Part shown: one piece after another, positions 49,968-52,274 of the stretch
Position numbering within the stretch: position 1 is the stretch's first letter
Layout of the letters: each line of letters begins with the position of its first letter
Assembly: GCA_010692635.1 (NCBI GenBank)
Contig: JAAHGL010000033.1
Span: forward strand, 1 to 52,274
DNA length: 52,274 bases
Direction of reading: 5' to 3'
DNA from: Symploca sp. SIO2C1
Lineage (GTDB): Bacteria > Cyanobacteriota > Cyanobacteriia > Cyanobacteriales > Coleofasciculaceae
Position numbers and translations under genes: made by a program
Notes under the pieces: generated by a model
Database searches by the model: none
Told to the model about the DNA's origin: nothing
Seen by the model: the letters and a program-made list of their open reading frames with translations, nothing else

Positions 49968-51269
49968 ATGGACCTATTAGAGTACCAGGCAAAAGAATTA
50001 TTTCGTGAGATTGGTATTCCGGTTTTACCATCTCAAGGCATCAACCGTCCTGCAGATCTCAAGAGTTTACAGATTCCCTATCCGGTGGTGCTGAAGTCTC
50101 AAGTACCTACAGGGGGTAGAGGTAGAGCCGGAGGTATCCGATTTGTTGAGAATACCATTGATGCGATCGCAGCAGCTAGGGTGATTTTTAGCCTCTCGAT
50201 TTTAGGTAAGTATCCCCAAGTACTGCTAGCAGAATCTCGTTATGATGCAGACCAGGAATTTTATCTGGCAGTAATCCTTGACTATACTATTGGACGTCCA
50301 GTTCTGTTAGGTTCTACCCGAGGAGGTATCGGTATCGAGGTGCTGATAGAAGATCTACAAAAAGTTGTAGTTGAGGAAAATTTCTCTCCTTTCTATGCAC
50401 GGCGTTTAGCTGTTCAAATGGGACTCCAGGGTAACCTCATCGAGTCCGTTAGTGGGATTGTACAGAAGATGTACCAGCTATTTGTGCAAAAAGACCTAGA
50501 CTTAGTAGAAATTAATCCCCTCGGTATCAGTGCTACAGGAGAGGTGATGGCTTTGGATGGCAAAATTACAGTAAACAACAATGCTCTAGGACGCCATCCT
50601 GAATTAGCAACTTTACTTTCTACTACAGTCAACGGTAACCTTGAACCACAGTTACCCAAAAGTAAACTCACTGAAACAGAAGGTAACATTGGCATTCTCT
50701 GTAACAGCAGTTGTTTAGCGGCAACGACGTTGGATTTACTCTACCAAAAACAGGGAAAGCCAGCTAGTTGTTTGATTGTCGAGGAGGATGCTATTGGTAA
50801 CTTGCACTCAGCCTTTTCTGGAGAAGAACAACTAAAAATTGCTCTAGAAAAACTCACTCAAGCCCAGGGTATTAAAGTCATTTTAGTCAACATTTTGAGT
50901 AGTGCTGCCAAGAGTAAACAGGTAGCTGAAGTGATTGCCAATTATCTCCTTGCTCAACTTGAGGAAACTCCTGTGCTGAGTGTCGCCAACCGAAGGGAAA
51001 TAGCAGCGGGTGTTGCCTCAAGTTCCCGTCAACAGAGAACTCCTCTCAACACTACTGCTAAGCAGGAATTAGCATCTGTTAAGAGACGTTTCAGCAAAAG
51101 TTCTTTACCTCAGTTTGTCATCCGCCTCGTTGGAGGAGCAATTGACTCCAGCCAAGAGCTTTTAGCTGGGATGCCTGTATATTGGATGGATAACTTAGAT
51201 CAAGCAGTAGGGCAAGCTGTATCCTTAGCTCAGTCAACTGTCAAGAAGTCCAGACAAAAAAAAGGATGA
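49968..51269 (+). CDS. SucC-like ATP-grasp protein (succinyl-CoA synthetase beta homologue, divergent)
   Basis: 433 residues. The N-terminal ATP-grasp half is well kept: DLLEYQAKELFREIGIPVLP, KSQVPTGGRGRAGGIRFVE, YLAVILDYTIGRPVLLGST-like strand, LVEINPLGISATGEVMALDG with the metal-binding acidic and Asn residues. The C-terminal ligase domain is eroded: the family's DVGGGA becomes VEEDAIGN, and LVNIFGGI becomes LVNILSSAAKS. There is a 40-residue extension with a basic tail (KKSRQKKG). It pairs with a SucD homologue lacking its phosphohistidine. ATP binding is plausible; normal succinyl-CoA synthesis is doubtful. Confidence 0.8.
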   Translation: MDLLEYQAKELFREIGIPVLPSQGINRPADLKSLQIPYPVVLKSQVPTGGRGRAGGIRFVENTIDAIAAARVIFSLSILGKYPQVLLAESRYDADQEFYLAVILDYTIGRPVLLGSTRGGIGIEVLIEDLQKVVVEENFSPFYARRLAVQMGLQGNLIESVSGIVQKMYQLFVQKDLDLVEINPLGISATGEVMALDGKITVNNNALGRHPELATLLSTTVNGNLEPQLPKSKLTETEGNIGILCNSSCLAATTLDLLYQKQGKPASCLIVEEDAIGNLHSAFSGEEQLKIALEKLTQAQGIKVILVNILSSAAKSKQVAEVIANYLLAQLEETPVLSVANRREIAAGVASSSRQQRTPLNTTAKQELASVKRRFSKSSLPQFVIRLVGGAIDSSQELLAGMPVYWMDNLDQAVGQAVSLAQSTVKKSRQKKG

Positions 51270-51300
51270 GCAATAAAGGCTGCATTATCAAAATTCAAGG

Positions 51301-52218
51301 ATGAACTTAACACCAGACAGCAAAGTCCTAATACAGGGTATTACCCAACCACTAGGTTCATACTACGCAGCCCGCATGAAAGCTTATGGTACTAATGTTG
51401 TAGCTGGGGTAAGTGTCCGTAACGGGGGATACCAATTGCCTGAAATTCCTGTGTTTGACTTAGTAGAGCAAGCTTGTCAACATACAGGACCAGTGGATAC
51501 AACAATTATTTTTGTGGAACCATACAGAGCACTAGATGCTGCTTTAGAAGCAATAGATGCTGGTATACCACAAATTGTGCTCTTCACTGGCGGTATTCCA
51601 CCACTAGATGTGGTTCGTCTCATCCGGAAAGCAGAAGCGACGAAAACTCTCATCCTTGGCCCTGGTAGTTCTGGGATCATCATGCCGGGAAAAGTCTTGC
51701 TGGGTACTCACGAAAGTGAGTTTTATACCCCTGGATCTGTAGGATTAATAGCCCATGCTGGTATTCTTACCTATGAAGTAGCCCTTGCTCTTAGTCAAGC
51801 TGGACTGGGACAATCAATAGGGGTCAACCTTGGTAATGAGGCAATTGTTGGGTCTTCTTTTCGTCAATGGCTAGAAATTTTGGCTAGGGATGAGAGTACC
51901 CAAGCAATTGTTTTAGTGGATCAATCTGGCGGCAGTAGTGAGGAGGCAAGCGCTGAATTCATTGCCAATGTCATTGATAAACCAGTAATTACCTATTTCG
52001 CTGGCAACTATATACCTGTGGATAAGCAAATTGGCAATGCTGATTCTATTATTGCTGCTCAATTATCAGGGTCAGTGACTAAAACTACTACAGTTCAGCA
52101 CAAGGTTGCTGCTTTTAAGCAAGCCAGAGTACCAGTTGCCCAGAGTCCTTCGGAGATTCCCAAATTAGTAAAAAAGGCACTGAAAGGGGCCAGCTTTTTA
52201 ACCGATAATTTCTCTTAA
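51301..52218 (+). CDS. SucD-like CoA-binding protein lacking the phosphohistidine
   Basis: 305 residues, 31 bases after the SucC-like gene and surely cotranscribed. N-terminal CoA-binding Rossmann fold: VLIQGITQPLGSYYAARMKAYG, GGIPPLDVVRLI, ILGPGSSGIIMPG, then the ligase domain from SVGLIAHAGILTYEV. In E. coli SucD the catalytic sequence is MGHAGA with H246; here it reads IGNADS with N246. The partner glutamate of the phosphohistidine loop (E208) is Q208 in VLVDQSGGSSEEA, and the GPNCPG cysteine is serine (S123). These changes remove the phosphotransfer route, so the protein has either lost catalysis or taken another role. Confidence 0.82.
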   Translation: MNLTPDSKVLIQGITQPLGSYYAARMKAYGTNVVAGVSVRNGGYQLPEIPVFDLVEQACQHTGPVDTTIIFVEPYRALDAALEAIDAGIPQIVLFTGGIPPLDVVRLIRKAEATKTLILGPGSSGIIMPGKVLLGTHESEFYTPGSVGLIAHAGILTYEVALALSQAGLGQSIGVNLGNEAIVGSSFRQWLEILARDESTQAIVLVDQSGGSSEEASAEFIANVIDKPVITYFAGNYIPVDKQIGNADSIIAAQLSGSVTKTTTVQHKVAAFKQARVPVAQSPSEIPKLVKKALKGASFLTDNFS

Positions 52219-52274
52219 CCGAGCAGTATTGGGGGTGGGCTGAGATCTTGCACCATTCTCGATAACCCACCAGG

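Noticed and set aside
1-52274. CRISPR arrays
   Set aside because: All tandem repeats have 7-8 bp units without unique spacers of constant length; no cas genes are present.

Overview
The window is cyanobacterial chromosome. Evidence for this includes at least 27 copies of the HIP1 octamer GCGATCGC, where chance predicts fewer than one. Many 7-bp short tandem repeats of the kind known from filamentous cyanobacteria are also present. The gene set agrees: a ModB-ModC fusion, biosynthetic arginine decarboxylase, a glucosyl-diacylglycerol synthase-like GT2 enzyme, a GAF-GAF-PAS adenylate cyclase, SphR/SphS-like phosphate regulators, a SigA-type sigma factor and a DUF928 protein. A large filamentous species is likely; the genus cannot be named from sequence reading alone.

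Layout. 0.4-8 kb: modBC (-), speA (+), a RodZ-like protein (+) and a GT2 lipid glycosyltransferase (+). 8-18.5 kb: a minus-strand envelope cluster in the transcription order purC, bamA, lpxC, fabZ, lpxA, an unknown gene, a radical SAM gene, lpxB. It supplies lipid A biosynthesis, a fatty-acid dehydratase and outer-membrane protein assembly. The unknown gene and a GC-rich radical SAM gene sit between lpxA and lpxB and look inserted. 18.5-28 kb: a small conserved gene behind a triple Pho-box-like repeat, an adenylate cyclase, a kinase-nucleotidyltransferase fusion, several gene ruins (Uma2, phosphate-binding protein, histidine kinase) and a receiver-kinase hybrid. 28-33 kb: an ABC exporter gene broken by an intact TnpB (IS605-type) element, then a pentapeptide-repeat membrane protein. 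33-41 kb: a quinone oxidoreductase, two tandem HTH-GAF proteins, sphS-sphR, a Ser/Thr kinase and a tnpB relic. 41-52 kb: tsaC-like, a degenerate histidine kinase, a GNAT enzyme, rpoD, a polysaccharide deacetylase, tRNA-Thr(TGT), rnc, a Gfo/Idh oxidoreductase, a DUF928 protein and a degenerate sucC-sucD-like pair.

The most unusual feature is the intimacy between repeats and genes. Heptad arrays lie inside the reading frames of speA, lpxB, lpxC and the Gfo/Idh gene, always in the orientation that encodes hydrophilic residues. They also form the tails of PurC and RNase III, the leader of rnc, and the lpxA stop plus the start of the next gene. Several other stop codons lie exactly at transposon or MITE borders. 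Other leads are HTH-GAF proteins carrying the NKXnFX3DE cyclic-nucleotide GAF signature in a window that also encodes an adenylate cyclase; a SucD homologue that lacks its phosphohistidine; solitary TnpB right ends; a two-copy hairpin/heptad/hairpin element; and a perfect 17-bp inverted repeat inside a coding sequence.
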